In this document: in pieces, positions 15,252 through 24,022 of the stretch
Layout: each line of letters begins with the position of its first letter
How positions within the stretch are numbered: the first letter of the stretch is position 1
IMG/VR virus record: IMGVR_UViG_3300042445_001170
Span: 48,168 to 112,167 of that record
Origin: a virus
Strand: one strand, 5' to 3'
Length of the DNA stretch: 64,000 nucleotides
Made by a program: the position numbers and the translations under genes
The notes under the pieces: generated by a model
Seen by the model: only the letters and a program-made list of their open reading frames with translations
What the model was told of the DNA's origin: nothing
Databases searched by the model: none

Positions 15252-15597
15252 ATTGGTTCCACCTAGCTCTCGTACAAACATAACCCATGTCACCTATTTG
15301 ACCAAGGGTTCTTTCTCCTTCTTCTTTTGACACTAACTTTAATTTAAATTTATCTCCATCAACAATAGTTACATTTACGTAACCACCATTTTCTTTAATG
15401 TAGTCCATAAATGTATCTACATAAGTTGACTCTGCATTTAGATCCATTAGATCTTCTGGCTTTTGATACTTTAGAATTCCTTCAAGCTCTGCAATTGGGA
15501 TCTCTACTGGACCAGCGGTTTTTAAAATTGCAGTAAGCATGTTAGAGGCATTAAGCCTACCCATTACTTGCTGCAGTAAATTTTGTTCTTCTACCAT
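15238..15597 (-). CDS. Small protein, member 1 of a local paralogue trio
   Basis: The 119-residue protein has RLNASNMLTAIL near residue 14, then a short linker with IPIAELEGIL, then DYIKENGGYVNV followed by a beta-rich KFKLKLVSKEEG. Both parts recur in the next gene and the first part in the one after. No known domain recognised. It overlaps its neighbours by 7 and 14 bp. Confidence 0.75.
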   Translation of the reverse strand: MVEEQNLLQQVMGRLNASNMLTAILKTAGPVEIPIAELEGILKYQKPEDLMDLNAESTYVDTFMDYIKENGGYVNVTIVDGDKFKLKLVSKEEGERTLGQIGDMGYVCTRARWNQYAHS

Positions 15598-15959
15598 TTT
15601 TTTATAACACCTTCATCTTGAACCCATTTTTCATTTGGATCGTTTCTTATAAAATATTGCAATACATCGTTTGTAATGCAAGCATGACAACTGCACTTAT
15701 CGCTATGCGAACCAATATGTGGAATTATTCTAGATAGCACATCCTTGATTAAAATTTCAGAAGTATATTCATGAAAATTAGTATCCATTCTTCCAGCAAG
15801 TACAAATTTTAATGCAGAAATATAACCATCTAAATAATGCCATTCTGCTATTTGAGAATCTTCAAGCGGCATGTGATCAAGATAATTCATCTCCATATTT
15901 TTTTTATTTTCAATTGCTTTTAATAATTGATCTTCTATAAAATACTTTGTACTTGTCAT
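15591..15959 (-). CDS. Hypothetical protein downstream of DnaE
   Basis: The 122-residue protein is predicted mainly helical and has a CSCHAC cluster near residue 90 with nearby His residues (SHSDKC), a possible metal site. It overlaps the DnaE stop by 4 bp. I recognise no family. Confidence 0.7.
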   Translation of the reverse strand: MTSTKYFIEDQLLKAIENKKNMEMNYLDHMPLEDSQIAEWHYLDGYISALKFVLAGRMDTNFHEYTSEILIKDVLSRIIPHIGSHSDKCSCHACITNDVLQYFIRNDPNEKWVQDEGVIKKW

Positions 15960-18900
15960 AGCACTTCCTTAATATTCAAGGTCCCATCATCAAGTTTTGC
16001 TAATGTAACCCTGCATTTCATTCCTTCACGCATTTTGGCCAATGTCATTTTATACATAGCTGGGAATGCGATGGCTCTAGTTAAATTCTTATCTTTATCT
16101 GAGAGAACGATGTGACTCATTTGCTTGCCAGCCTTTGTTGTGTATGGAGTAAAGTTTACCACAATGTACTCGTCTTCTTCAAGGTCATACTTCTTCCTAT
16201 ACAGGTAGTCTACAAATAGGTCGCTAGAGTCTGGATTGATATCTGAAACCTTAATATACCTTGCAATTCTATTATCTCCGACAAGAATAAAATACATTTG
16301 ACCTGTTTCAATCTGTGTCTGCTCTGTATGGAATAAGCCTATCGATCCAGTCTCATCTACTAGTTCTACTCTGGCCCACCCATTTCCACGCTTAATAGAC
16401 TTAACCATTCCAAACATTACAAATGAGCCCAAGTCATCAAACTCTTCAATTGGTCTCGCCTGAGCTTTAATTCTTGGAGGAATTCCTTCAAGATTAAATG
16501 TCGGTATACCTAGGTATTCGTAGTAATTGTCTTTTTCATTTCCTTGCCTTTTGTTATCAGTAAACGCAGCACCGCCGATGGAGTTAAGAGCAGCAATAGC
16601 ACGGCTATTAATGCCAGAACCCTTTTTCGATGCCTTATCAATAAAGTCAGCATAGTCACTGAACGGTCTTCTTTCTATGATCTTGTTTGCAATACTATCT
16701 GAAATAAATTTTACTTCAGCTAGACCAAATCTAATTGCATTTTCTTGTAATGAAAAATATACCTGAGACTCATTAATGTGTGGTAGCAGCACCTTTAGAC
16801 CAAGTCTCTTAGACTCAATTAAATATTCTGTTCTCGCATCTTTATCATTTTCATTTTTAAGAATTGAAAACATGAACTCAAGTGGGTAATAGAACTTAAG
16901 CCAAGCAGTATAATAACTAAGCATAGAGTAAGCAACAGCATGGGAGCGGTTAAAAGAATAACCAGCATGCGCTTCAAAATCATGCCATAGTGCTTCTGCC
17001 TTTTTCTTAGTAATGTGTTCTGAAGCCCCAGCAATAAACTTATCCTTGAACTGGTCAAATTCTTTTGCATCTTTTTTCTTTCCAATAATCTTGCGGACCT
17101 TATCAGCCTCTGCCCAAGTCATACCGCCCAAGTGTACACATGCCTGCATAACCTGCTCTTGATATATAATAACACCGTATGTGTTCTCGGTAAACGGCTT
17201 CATGATTGTATGCATATAGTCTACCGCCTCATTACCATTTTTACGATTAATGTAAGCTGCACCGACTGTATTCATTGCTCCAGGACGAACAAGGGCATTG
17301 GATGCAGCAAGATCTTCAAACTTGTCTATACCCATTTTAATCAAAAGGTTTGTATAAGGCGTTGCTTCTGCCTGGAACACACCCTTTGTATACCCGTCGT
17401 TCAACATCTTGTAAACATTGGCATCGTCCAGGGTCATTTCAGAAAGATTAATTGTCTTTCCATGCCTATCTTTAATAGACCTTATAGTGTCAGAGATCAC
17501 AGATAAAGTCTTAAGACCTAGTGCATCTAGCTTAATAAGACCTATATCTGCAACCGTATCCATGTCGTATGCGACGACTGGAATTCTTCCTGAAACTTTA
17601 TCTTGAGAATCTTCACGAGATTCAACTGGCGCAAATTTTCTTAAATCATCTTTTGCGACAACCACGCCAGCGGCGTGTACGCCAACTGATCTTATTCTTC
17701 CACGAAGCCTGTCGGCAAGCCAAACAACTTCTGGATAGCGCATTCTAAATTCTTTTGTATTTGGTGAATCAATAAAGTCCTCAAAAGTATCTACGGATTT
17801 TAGTGCACGGTTAACTTCTTGCAGAGGAACCATGAAAACACGAGAAGCATCTCTAACTACACCCTTGTCTTTAAAGTATGTATATGTTGAAATGGATGCA
17901 ACGTGCTTAAACTTCTTCTTCAAATAATCTTTAACTTCTTTTCTACGGCGGTCTTCAAAGTCGGTATCGATATCTGGAAAGTCGTTGCGCTCTTCATTAA
18001 TAAATCTAAAGAACAGAAGATCGTATTTAATAGGGTCAACATCAGTAATTCCTAATGTATAACAAACTAAAGATCCAGCAGCCGAACCACGGCCTGGACC
18101 AACCATAATATTATTTTCTTTAGCCCAATTAATCATGTCTCCAACAACAAGGAAGTATGAGGCAAAATTTTTCTTGGCAATAATCCCAAGCTCTTCGTTA
18201 AGCCTATCGATATAAATAGGGTCTGAAGCCTTCTGAAGCCTCTCTAAGCCCTTTTCAGCCAACTCCCTTAGTCTTTCATCAGCATCGGTCTTTGGAACTG
18301 GCAGGAGGTCTAGGCCCTGATAGAAGTCATATTCCCCAACCTTATCAGCAATTTCCATTGTATTCTCATAGATGTCTGTTCGATTAATGCCAGCCTTATT
18401 AAAGTCTGCTTCTATTTCGGAACGGCTCTGAATAAATAAATTCATATCTTGAAATGATATTCTTCTATCAGGATAAAGATAGTTAAATCTATCTAACATA
18501 TCCTTCATGTTTCTAGACATATCAAAATCCATATCCTTATCAGCCTTTGGAGATGTTGATAGGATTAGCAATGCTTCTTCTAGTATTCTATCTTCTTCTT
18601 TAGCAAAGTGAGCATCTCCTGTTGCCACCGCCTTAATTTTAAGTTCATCTGCAAGCCTTAGTAGCGCTGAGTTAATTTCCATAGGGTTATGTGATTGGAC
18701 TTCCACATAAAAATCATCCCCAAACATTTGCTTAAAGCTTTTGAGCAAAATCTTAGCCTCATCATCATTGCCCTTTTCAATAGCCTTACTAATAAGACCG
18801 TTAAGACATCCACTGAGTACGATAATGCCTTCTTTATAATCATTAAGAATTTCCCTATCAATACGTGGCTTATGATAAAAACCTTCATTCCAAGCAAGCT

Positions 18901-19225
18901 CTTGCAAAGCATTAATATTTTCCAACCCCTTTTTATTTTTCGCTAGCAAAATAATATGGTTATAGGCCTGAATAGATTTGTCTGTTTTAGATGATCTGTC
19001 AAACCTATCGGTTGGAGAAATGTACGCCTCAACACCAAGAATTGGCTTAATGCCAGTTTCCTTTGCGGCAATCTGCATATCTCTGTGTGAAGAGAGAGTA
19101 CCATGGTCTGTAATTGCAATCGCAGTTTGCCCAGCATCTAACGCTGCTTGGCATAATTCTTTAGGTGAATTTAGTCCATCCATTAATGAATAGTAGGAGT
19201 GAACATGTAGGTGTGTAAAGCTCAT
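15956..19225 (-). CDS. dnaE: DNA polymerase III alpha subunit (DnaE type)
   Basis: With ATG at 19225 (TAATG with the upstream stop, AGGCGGA as SD) the protein has 1089 residues. It begins with a PHP domain (THLHVHSYYSLMDG, ITDHGT, GVEAY). The polymerase core shows GPGRGSAAGS near 373, the catalytic PDIDTDF near 415 and KLDALGLKTL for the third Asp. The C-terminal third has a helix-hairpin-helix region and an OB-like fold. It is a full replicative C-family polymerase, so the phage brings its own replisome core. A longer start at 19243 lacks a good SD. Confidence 0.95.
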   Translation of the reverse strand: MSFTHLHVHSYYSLMDGLNSPKELCQAALDAGQTAIAITDHGTLSSHRDMQIAAKETGIKPILGVEAYISPTDRFDRSSKTDKSIQAYNHIILLAKNKKGLENINALQELAWNEGFYHKPRIDREILNDYKEGIIVLSGCLNGLISKAIEKGNDDEAKILLKSFKQMFGDDFYVEVQSHNPMEINSALLRLADELKIKAVATGDAHFAKEEDRILEEALLILSTSPKADKDMDFDMSRNMKDMLDRFNYLYPDRRISFQDMNLFIQSRSEIEADFNKAGINRTDIYENTMEIADKVGEYDFYQGLDLLPVPKTDADERLRELAEKGLERLQKASDPIYIDRLNEELGIIAKKNFASYFLVVGDMINWAKENNIMVGPGRGSAAGSLVCYTLGITDVDPIKYDLLFFRFINEERNDFPDIDTDFEDRRRKEVKDYLKKKFKHVASISTYTYFKDKGVVRDASRVFMVPLQEVNRALKSVDTFEDFIDSPNTKEFRMRYPEVVWLADRLRGRIRSVGVHAAGVVVAKDDLRKFAPVESREDSQDKVSGRIPVVAYDMDTVADIGLIKLDALGLKTLSVISDTIRSIKDRHGKTINLSEMTLDDANVYKMLNDGYTKGVFQAEATPYTNLLIKMGIDKFEDLAASNALVRPGAMNTVGAAYINRKNGNEAVDYMHTIMKPFTENTYGVIIYQEQVMQACVHLGGMTWAEADKVRKIIGKKKDAKEFDQFKDKFIAGASEHITKKKAEALWHDFEAHAGYSFNRSHAVAYSMLSYYTAWLKFYYPLEFMFSILKNENDKDARTEYLIESKRLGLKVLLPHINESQVYFSLQENAIRFGLAEVKFISDSIANKIIERRPFSDYADFIDKASKKGSGINSRAIAALNSIGGAAFTDNKRQGNEKDNYYEYLGIPTFNLEGIPPRIKAQARPIEEFDDLGSFVMFGMVKSIKRGNGWARVELVDETGSIGLFHTEQTQIETGQMYFILVGDNRIARYIKVSDINPDSSDLFVDYLYRKKYDLEEDEYIVVNFTPYTTKAGKQMSHIVLSDKDKNLTRAIAFPAMYKMTLAKMREGMKCRVTLAKLDDGTLNIKEVL

Positions 19226-19431
19226 TAGTATCCGCCTGTGCATTCATTTCTAGTATGATATAACCTAATTTTAGTTAATATCTTTTTTGTTGGTGCATAT
19301 AAATCTTCTTCACAGCATCCACATTTCATATGCCATTCTCTAGCAAAGAAATCGTATACTGCACCTACATAATTTTTATACTTATTTGAAACAAATGTCT
19401 CAAATGGATCTGGTATCTCGTAGGTAATCAT
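19225..19431 (-). CDS. Small Cys-containing protein ahead of DnaE, leaderless
   Basis: The 68-residue protein has CGCCEED near residue 37 and another Cys near the end, plus aromatic N-terminal residues. It shares a TAATG with dnaE. The ATG has no SD; a TAGAAT box ends exactly 6 nt upstream, which fits a leaderless message that continues into dnaE. No family recognised. Confidence 0.65.
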   Translation of the reverse strand: MITYEIPDPFETFVSNKYKNYVGAVYDFFAREWHMKCGCCEEDLYAPTKKILTKIRLYHTRNECTGGY

Positions 19432-19437
19432 GTTGTC

Positions 19438-19466
19438 ATTCTACTAAATAACACAGGGGCAGTCAA
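19438..19466 (-). promoter_or_regulatory. Leaderless promoter of the dnaE operon
   Basis: -35 TTGACT (19461-19466), 17-nt spacer, -10 TAGAAT (19438-19443), then 6 nt to the ATG at 19431. The -35 lies in the loop side of the hairpin that follows the ssDNA-binding protein gene. Confidence 0.65.
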
Positions 19467-19479
19467 TAGACTGCCCCTG
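19454..19479 (-). terminator. Strong hairpin after the ssDNA-binding protein gene
   Basis: Perfect 11-bp stem CAGGGGCAGTC/GACTGCCCCTG with a 4-nt loop, 13 nt after the stop codon. It is followed on the minus strand by TGTTATTTAG, a weak U-tract. It is probably a transcript 3' end or stabiliser, overlapping the promoter of the next operon. Confidence 0.65.
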
Positions 19480-19491
19480 CTATTTAATTAT

Positions 19492-20163
19492 TTACCAGTC
19501 TAAGTTGCTGCTTGTGGCTGAAGGCTCATCTGCATGAGTACTTTCTCCAGCAAAGAAAGCTTCTTGTTCCGTGTAAGGCATGTCACGAACTGCTGCAGTT
19601 TCAAGTTCAAACAGTTCTAACGCTGAGGCGTCGAATGGCGCTTCATCTTTTGCTAGTGGAATGATTGTATAGCTTGTATCTGTTTTTGTTCCAGAGCGCT
19701 TAACACGCCACATCAGATTAGTGATGCTTCCCATTTCGCCAGCATATTCAATAAGTGTTGGTGTAATTGTCTTGCCGCTTGACCCCTGAGAAAGAATGGC
19801 CACATATGGATCTTCCTTGCCATCGTCAACAAGAACATTAATGTAAAGTCGTGAACGACCCTTCCATCCCGCCTTGTAATCCTTACGATGTTGCTCGCAT
19901 CCGTAGCACTTGCCTTGATCTTCCATTGTGCAAAGACCCTTACGGCGATAATCTTTTGGATTTGTATGCTCTACAGCAATAAATCCAAGTCCAGCCTTTT
20001 CGCTGTATGTCGGTGAGTCTGGATCCAGTTCCTGCAAGAAACGAATCTTTACGCTCTCTGTATCCTCTAGCTTTACCCAGCGACCCTTTGTACCTTCGCC
20101 ACCAGTTGACTGTGGCTTGTCCATAACTTTATTAAGATCTTTTAGACCTTTTACTATTCCCAT
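19492..20163 (-). CDS. Single-stranded DNA-binding protein (gp32-like)
   Basis: The 223-residue protein has an OB-fold-like middle: RFLQELDP, a Cys set (LCTMED, KCYGC) that may hold zinc as in T4 gp32, and RLYINVLVDDG with following strands. The C-terminus is acidic and ends in NLDW, like the partner-binding tail of SSBs. It lies between primase and polymerase genes. SD AAAGGAG is well placed. The family call rests on layout, not on a strict motif. Confidence 0.75.
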   Translation of the reverse strand: MGIVKGLKDLNKVMDKPQSTGGEGTKGRWVKLEDTESVKIRFLQELDPDSPTYSEKAGLGFIAVEHTNPKDYRRKGLCTMEDQGKCYGCEQHRKDYKAGWKGRSRLYINVLVDDGKEDPYVAILSQGSSGKTITPTLIEYAGEMGSITNLMWRVKRSGTKTDTSYTIIPLAKDEAPFDASALELFELETAAVRDMPYTEQEAFFAGESTHADEPSATSSNLDW

Positions 20164-20205
20164 ATATTTCTCCTTTATAGTTGATGGTATAAATCCATCT
20201 GTTTA

Positions 20206-21210
20206 TTATTTTTGATGGGTCCAAGATTGATATTCAATATTGGAAACTGCGTTTTTAATACAGGCTTTAATTTCCTCTTCGGTCATGTCGCCAGCATCTT
20301 TTGCATCATGTGGATATATCTTACCATATTCGTACGAAGCCCACAAGAGGTCTTTATTCTTTAGTCTAGAGGCTATGCTGTTAGCAAGCTCACGCCCAGC
20401 GTGGTCAGCGTCTGTCATTAAAGTGACTTTATTAAAATATCTATTTATTAGTGCTAGGTTTTCTGTAGATATATGTCCTCCAAGTGTTGCAATAACATTG
20501 GGGAATCCAGCCTGATGCACACGGATTGCATCAAAGCTAGACTCTACAATAATAACATTATCTCCTATTTTTTTAGCACGGTGAATGTTAAACATAGTTT
20601 TGCTTCTGGGAAGGTTGGTGCTATTCTTAAATTTCTTTTCCGATATTGATCTGCCAACAATTCCTACTGGTAGTCCATCTGGACTATGCACTGGAACCGT
20701 AACCATGTCCTGCTTAGGTGAATATCCTAGAGAAAAGTGTGCTATTGCAGACATATCGATTCCTCTAGATTTAAAATAGTTTTGTGCTTCTTGACTTGCA
20801 ACTAGGTCATTATGTAAATTCTTTAGTATCTCTTCTGGAAACTCTACGAACTCTGGCTTATCTTCTAGCATATCGTTTAAAAGGTCGTCAAAGTTTTCTA
20901 GGGTCTCCGCTTCTTTTGAGTAAACATATCTCATAGCTTCAAAGTCATTCTTATGTAAAACTCTTTTAACTAATTCTATTAGCGATCCAGTTTCGCCACA
21001 TGATGGATTAAAGCATAGCCATGCCCCAGTTGTTTTACTTATGCTACAACTTGCGCTGTGTCTGTTGGAATGAAATGGGCAGTAGAAAGAGATCTCTATA
21101 TCTGTTTCACCAGCTACCTGTAAGCCAAGGCTTTTTACTATTGCCTTTATATGTTGCTTAGAGTATTGCGTGGTATCAGCTTTCCTTGCGTAATTGCTTC
21201 GTGCCGCCAT
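20206..21210 (-). CDS. DNA primase (CHC2 zinc finger and Toprim)
   Basis: An ATG at 21210 with AGGAAAG upstream gives 334 residues; ATG at 21261 lacks an SD. The zinc finger has Cys44-Pro-x-His47 and Cys66, Cys71. The Toprim domain has Glu223 (IIVESSFDA) and Asp267-x-Asp269 (MTDADHAG). It makes RNA primers for the DnaE polymerase together with the DnaB-like helicase encoded just upstream. It is shorter than bacterial DnaG because the helicase-binding domain is missing. Confidence 0.9.
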   Translation of the reverse strand: MAARSNYARKADTTQYSKQHIKAIVKSLGLQVAGETDIEISFYCPFHSNRHSASCSISKTTGAWLCFNPSCGETGSLIELVKRVLHKNDFEAMRYVYSKEAETLENFDDLLNDMLEDKPEFVEFPEEILKNLHNDLVASQEAQNYFKSRGIDMSAIAHFSLGYSPKQDMVTVPVHSPDGLPVGIVGRSISEKKFKNSTNLPRSKTMFNIHRAKKIGDNVIIVESSFDAIRVHQAGFPNVIATLGGHISTENLALINRYFNKVTLMTDADHAGRELANSIASRLKNKDLLWASYEYGKIYPHDAKDAGDMTEEEIKACIKNAVSNIEYQSWTHQK

Positions 21211-21458
21211 GCCATCTTCTTTCCTACGTAAGTCCCATAGAGTGTCATTAGGAACATCCATGTTGTACCGTCAAATTCTACCGAAAAGTTAGTATCTATG
21301 TCAAGTACCCTAAGATAACCTTTGTCTCTCATCTGGTGAGTAAGCATACTTTCATATTGATGCTTAATGCGAACCATATCAGAGTCGTCTAAAAATTCAA
21401 CTCTAACCTGAAATCTTTTTATCGGTTTGTGATTCATTATTCTGGAATGGATTCTCAT
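21147..21458 (-). CDS. Hypothetical protein between helicase and primase
   Basis: The 103-residue protein overlaps the helicase gene by 56 bp and the primase start by 64 bp; a second Met at 21437 is possible. It looks like a small alpha/beta fold with a basic N-terminus (KPIKRFQVRVEF). Tight embedding in the replication operon suggests a replisome accessory, without direct evidence. Confidence 0.65.
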   Translation of the reverse strand: MRIHSRIMNHKPIKRFQVRVEFLDDSDMVRIKHQYESMLTHQMRDKGYLRVLDIDTNFSVEFDGTTWMFLMTLYGTYVGKKMAWRHEAITQGKLIPRNTLSNI

Positions 21459-22665
21459 AAATCTCTTTTACGATACCTCTGTTGATATCCCAATCTAAGT
21501 ATAAACCAAATTCGTGTCCATGTCGATTCTTACGTGAAACAATCTCAATCATATTAGTTCCTGGGTATCTGTGCACAGCCATAGCCATATCTGCATCGTA
21601 CTCGATAGCCTTTGACCATGCCACCTGCGACATCATTGGTGGGTTATCTTGGTCGGATACATCATCTGCGGTTGCTGCAGTGATATCAATAATAGGAATG
21701 TTGTTAGAGACCGCTAGCATTTTAAATTCACGAGAAACGTTTCTATTTCTTTCTACTTCAGAGTTGCTGCGCTTGTTATCATTAAACAACTGATGGTAGT
21801 CAAGGATAACTAGGTCTGGCTTATGCTGGTCAATCTTACCCTGAATAGTTGCTGGTGTGACTTCTGTATTGCCCTCATTTGAAATAAGGATAAAGCTATT
21901 CTTGTCAGCAAACTTCTTTGTAGACCATGAACGGAAGTCGTCAATATTAATATCTCCCTTTGAAAAGTCAGAAGCCTTAAATAGTCCAGAGCCAAGCATT
22001 GTATAAATACGATCACGCATATTCTCTGGTGACATTTCAAGAGAAACAATCATTGGCTTAAACCCTTGCTCCCATGCCTTACATGCAAGGTAGGAAGTAA
22101 ACCATGTCTTACCACGCCCTGGCCAGCCGATAGCAACGATAAGGTGTCCTGGAGCCATACCTGTTGGGTATGCCAAGTCTATGGCCTCAAAACCCGTCTT
22201 GATGCCTGGAGAACCGCCCATCTCGGCAGAGCGTACTCTCAACAACTCCATATGTCTAATTGCTGCTTCGGCATCTGTAATGTCTAGATCTCGAACATTG
22301 TTAGTAAATCTACTTAGGCCTGCTAGTTGTGACTGCATGTTTTCAAGAACTCTAGATGCAGCATCTTCTTTAAGTGATGATCCTGCACGAAGAATAATAG
22401 TCTTAAGTTTATTTGAAATAAATTCATTCTTAAGTGTATCAAGGTAGTAACCAGTTTGACCCTTGACATCAACTGGCTCGAAGTCCTTAAACTTCTCCTG
22501 CAAGATTCCAGCCTCTGGCACAGCTTTAAATTTATAGTAATAGGATTTTAGCCCATCCCAAATATCTTTATGTGATGTAAATAGGTCGTCTACGTTGTCT
22601 GCAAGTAGTGTGCTTATGTCCTTATTCTTACATACTGCTGAGATTAGTTCCGCTTCTGTATTCAC
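21403..22665 (-). CDS. dnaB: DnaB-like replicative helicase
   Basis: The 420-residue protein has a small helical N-terminal domain and a RecA-like C-terminal motor: Walker A GWPGRGKT (180-187), VSLEMSPENM (motif typical of DnaB), Walker B LVILDYHQL with Asp289, and a late SRKNRHG that would be the arginine-finger region. It unwinds DNA 5' to 3' at the fork. It overlaps the small upstream gene by 4 bp. Confidence 0.92.
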   Translation of the reverse strand: MNTEAELISAVCKNKDISTLLADNVDDLFTSHKDIWDGLKSYYYKFKAVPEAGILQEKFKDFEPVDVKGQTGYYLDTLKNEFISNKLKTIILRAGSSLKEDAASRVLENMQSQLAGLSRFTNNVRDLDITDAEAAIRHMELLRVRSAEMGGSPGIKTGFEAIDLAYPTGMAPGHLIVAIGWPGRGKTWFTSYLACKAWEQGFKPMIVSLEMSPENMRDRIYTMLGSGLFKASDFSKGDINIDDFRSWSTKKFADKNSFILISNEGNTEVTPATIQGKIDQHKPDLVILDYHQLFNDNKRSNSEVERNRNVSREFKMLAVSNNIPIIDITAATADDVSDQDNPPMMSQVAWSKAIEYDADMAMAVHRYPGTNMIEIVSRKNRHGHEFGLYLDWDINRGIVKEIYENPFQNNESQTDKKISG

Positions 22666-22985
22666 TCTACTCCGCCTTGCTCTACCATCTTCTTCGTTTC
22701 TTCTAGTAACAAACGACGCTTCTCTTTATCTTTTTCAATCTCAGTCCTTACTGTATCCATTTTATCAAAGTTATATAGGAAGAACTGTATCGTGTGGCCG
22801 TGTTTTGTTAAATGGAAATAGTATTCCAGCAACTCTTTTGCACGGTTAAATCCTACACTATCAATGACGTCTTGCATAGCCCACTTCTCACGGAATTTAT
22901 TAATCGATGCCTCTTTGCCATATTTCTCTTTATACAAATTTTGAAATAGGCTAAGAAGGATGTAGGGCTCTTTATTATTTGCCAC
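22662..22985 (-). CDS. Small helical protein, possible helicase accessory
   Basis: A GTG start at 22985 gives 107 residues. The protein is helical with YKEKYGKEASINKFREKWAM, a YYFHL-HTIQFFLYNFD aromatic segment, and a charged coiled C-terminus. Position directly ahead of dnaB and ATGA overlap suggest a loader or partner of the helicase, as an inference from context only. Confidence 0.65.
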   Translation of the reverse strand: MANNKEPYILLSLFQNLYKEKYGKEASINKFREKWAMQDVIDSVGFNRAKELLEYYFHLTKHGHTIQFFLYNFDKMDTVRTEIEKDKEKRRLLLEETKKMVEQGGVE

Positions 22986-23178
22986 GCTTTAGCTCTTCCT
23001 CGACCTCTTCTGTTTTTTGAATTAGCTTATTCTCAACAAAAGCATATACTCGTTCCGTGGCAGCATCTACTGTTTCGCCTTGCCTTACGTCATCTTCAAT
23101 GCCCACGCCAATTTTAATACTCTCATAGTTACCAAGGTTTCTAGTAAATGAAAGATCTACCTTTACTCTCGTTGTCAT
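22975..23178 (-). CDS. Small conserved-looking phage protein (NLGNYES motif)
   Basis: The 67-residue protein begins with a beta-strand, then NLGNYESIKIGVGIE, then a helix ending in charged residues. The NLGNYES segment is familiar from short hypothetical phage proteins. It overlaps the zinc-finger microprotein upstream by 4 bp (ATGA). Function unknown. Confidence 0.7.
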   Translation of the reverse strand: MTTRVKVDLSFTRNLGNYESIKIGVGIEDDVRQGETVDAATERVYAFVENKLIQKTEEVEEELKRGK

Positions 23179-23288
23179 TTATGTTCCGCCTTCTTGTGTC
23201 TACTCAATGTATCGCTGGCAAAAATGCCCCAACGAACTTCTATGTCCCGCTTACAGATATCGCAAGTAACAACCCTACTTTTTTCCAT
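23175..23288 (-). CDS. 37-residue C2H2 zinc-finger microprotein
   Basis: The ORF runs from ATG 23288 to TGA 23175 and overlaps the next ATG (ATGA). It encodes CDIC and, 18 residues later, H-x4-H (SRHKKAEHK), a complete single C2H2-like finger. A one-finger phage protein may bind nucleic acid or a host protein. The coupled overlaps on both sides support translation. Confidence 0.7.
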   Translation of the reverse strand: MEKSRVVTCDICKRDIEVRWGIFASDTLSRHKKAEHK

Positions 23289-23406
23289 CTTCCACTCTTT
23301 TCACAGTCACGGGGCCGTTCTTAGAATTCCAATTCTCAACTTCTTTTTCTCTTTTTCTTTTCTTTGCAGCGCCAGTTTCAAGTTTATATATTGCAATATA
23401 GCTCAT
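23275..23406 (-). CDS. 43-residue basic microprotein
   Basis: The ATG at 23406 forms TAATG with the stop of the HTH gene and the ORF ends 14 bp inside the zinc-finger ORF. The product is very basic in the middle (KKRKREKE) and may bind nucleic acid. No family recognised. Confidence 0.6.
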   Translation of the reverse strand: MSYIAIYKLETGAAKKRKREKEVENWNSKNGPVTVKRVEDGKK

Positions 23407-23891
23407 TACTCCGCCTTCCATACTGGTACAAACTTTCCATCTTCTGTCTTAGTATACAATACTAAGTTGTTTTTGAGAAGGGCCTGGACCTCTGCTTTTG
23501 AAGGAATTTCTTTTGAGTGTCCTGAATCTAATATATGTTGGTGTATATCCAATATGTTCTTTTGATTAAACATATACTGAGACCAATTTTCGCTATCTGG
23601 TTGTCCTATTGGATATATCTTTTGAGGGGTGGCAACCTTTTCATTTAATATATATTCTTGTATAGTTACCCTATGCTTGTTAAGCATAGAGGCAACTTCT
23701 ACAACAGTATAGGCTGTTTCCATATTCTTTTTAACTTGAGAATATGAATACATGACTCTCTTCTTGTCTGGGTAACACCAAGCAATCATTTCATCCTTTG
23801 ATCTGGATGCCTTTAAAACTTTATGTATCTTATCGTTTAAGAAGAAATACCGTAAGCTTTTTGATTTGCCGTCTCTTTTGATTCCAGCCAT
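23406..23891 (-). CDS. HTH (MerR/excisionase-like) DNA-binding protein
   Basis: The 161-residue protein has a central winged-helix-type HTH (about residues 60-85, TAYTVVEVASMLNKHRVTIQEYI) of the kind found in MerR-like and excisionase-like regulators. The N-terminal part is basic. It is the third gene of the operon that starts after the control region at 24.9 kb and is a candidate for the regulator of that region. This role is inference. Confidence 0.7.
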   Translation of the reverse strand: MAGIKRDGKSKSLRYFFLNDKIHKVLKASRSKDEMIAWCYPDKKRVMYSYSQVKKNMETAYTVVEVASMLNKHRVTIQEYILNEKVATPQKIYPIGQPDSENWSQYMFNQKNILDIHQHILDSGHSKEIPSKAEVQALLKNNLVLYTKTEDGKFVPVWKAE

Positions 23892-24022
23892 TTTCCGAAA
23901 GCACTCGTTTCTTTATTGCACATCCAGCGTTTGCCGCACATGATACAGAATAATTCCATATGTAGTTTTTGAGAGAAAACTCTATCTACAAAAACTCGTC
24001 CATTACATTTTCCGCACCACAT
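23837..24022 (-). CDS. Small zinc-ribbon protein
   Basis: The 61-residue protein has CGKC at residues 3-6 and CIMC at about 26-29, with a further Cys in RWMC, a compact zinc ribbon. It overlaps the HTH gene by 55 bp and the phosphoesterase stop by 1 bp. Likely nucleic-acid binding; function unknown. Confidence 0.7.
   Translation of the reverse strand: MWCGKCNGRVFVDRVFSQKLHMELFCIMCGKRWMCNKETSAFGKWLESKETANQKAYGISS

Noticed and set aside
20183-20199. Hairpin GATGG-N7-CCATC before the primase stop as terminator
   Set aside because: Only 5 bp, no U-tract; too weak.
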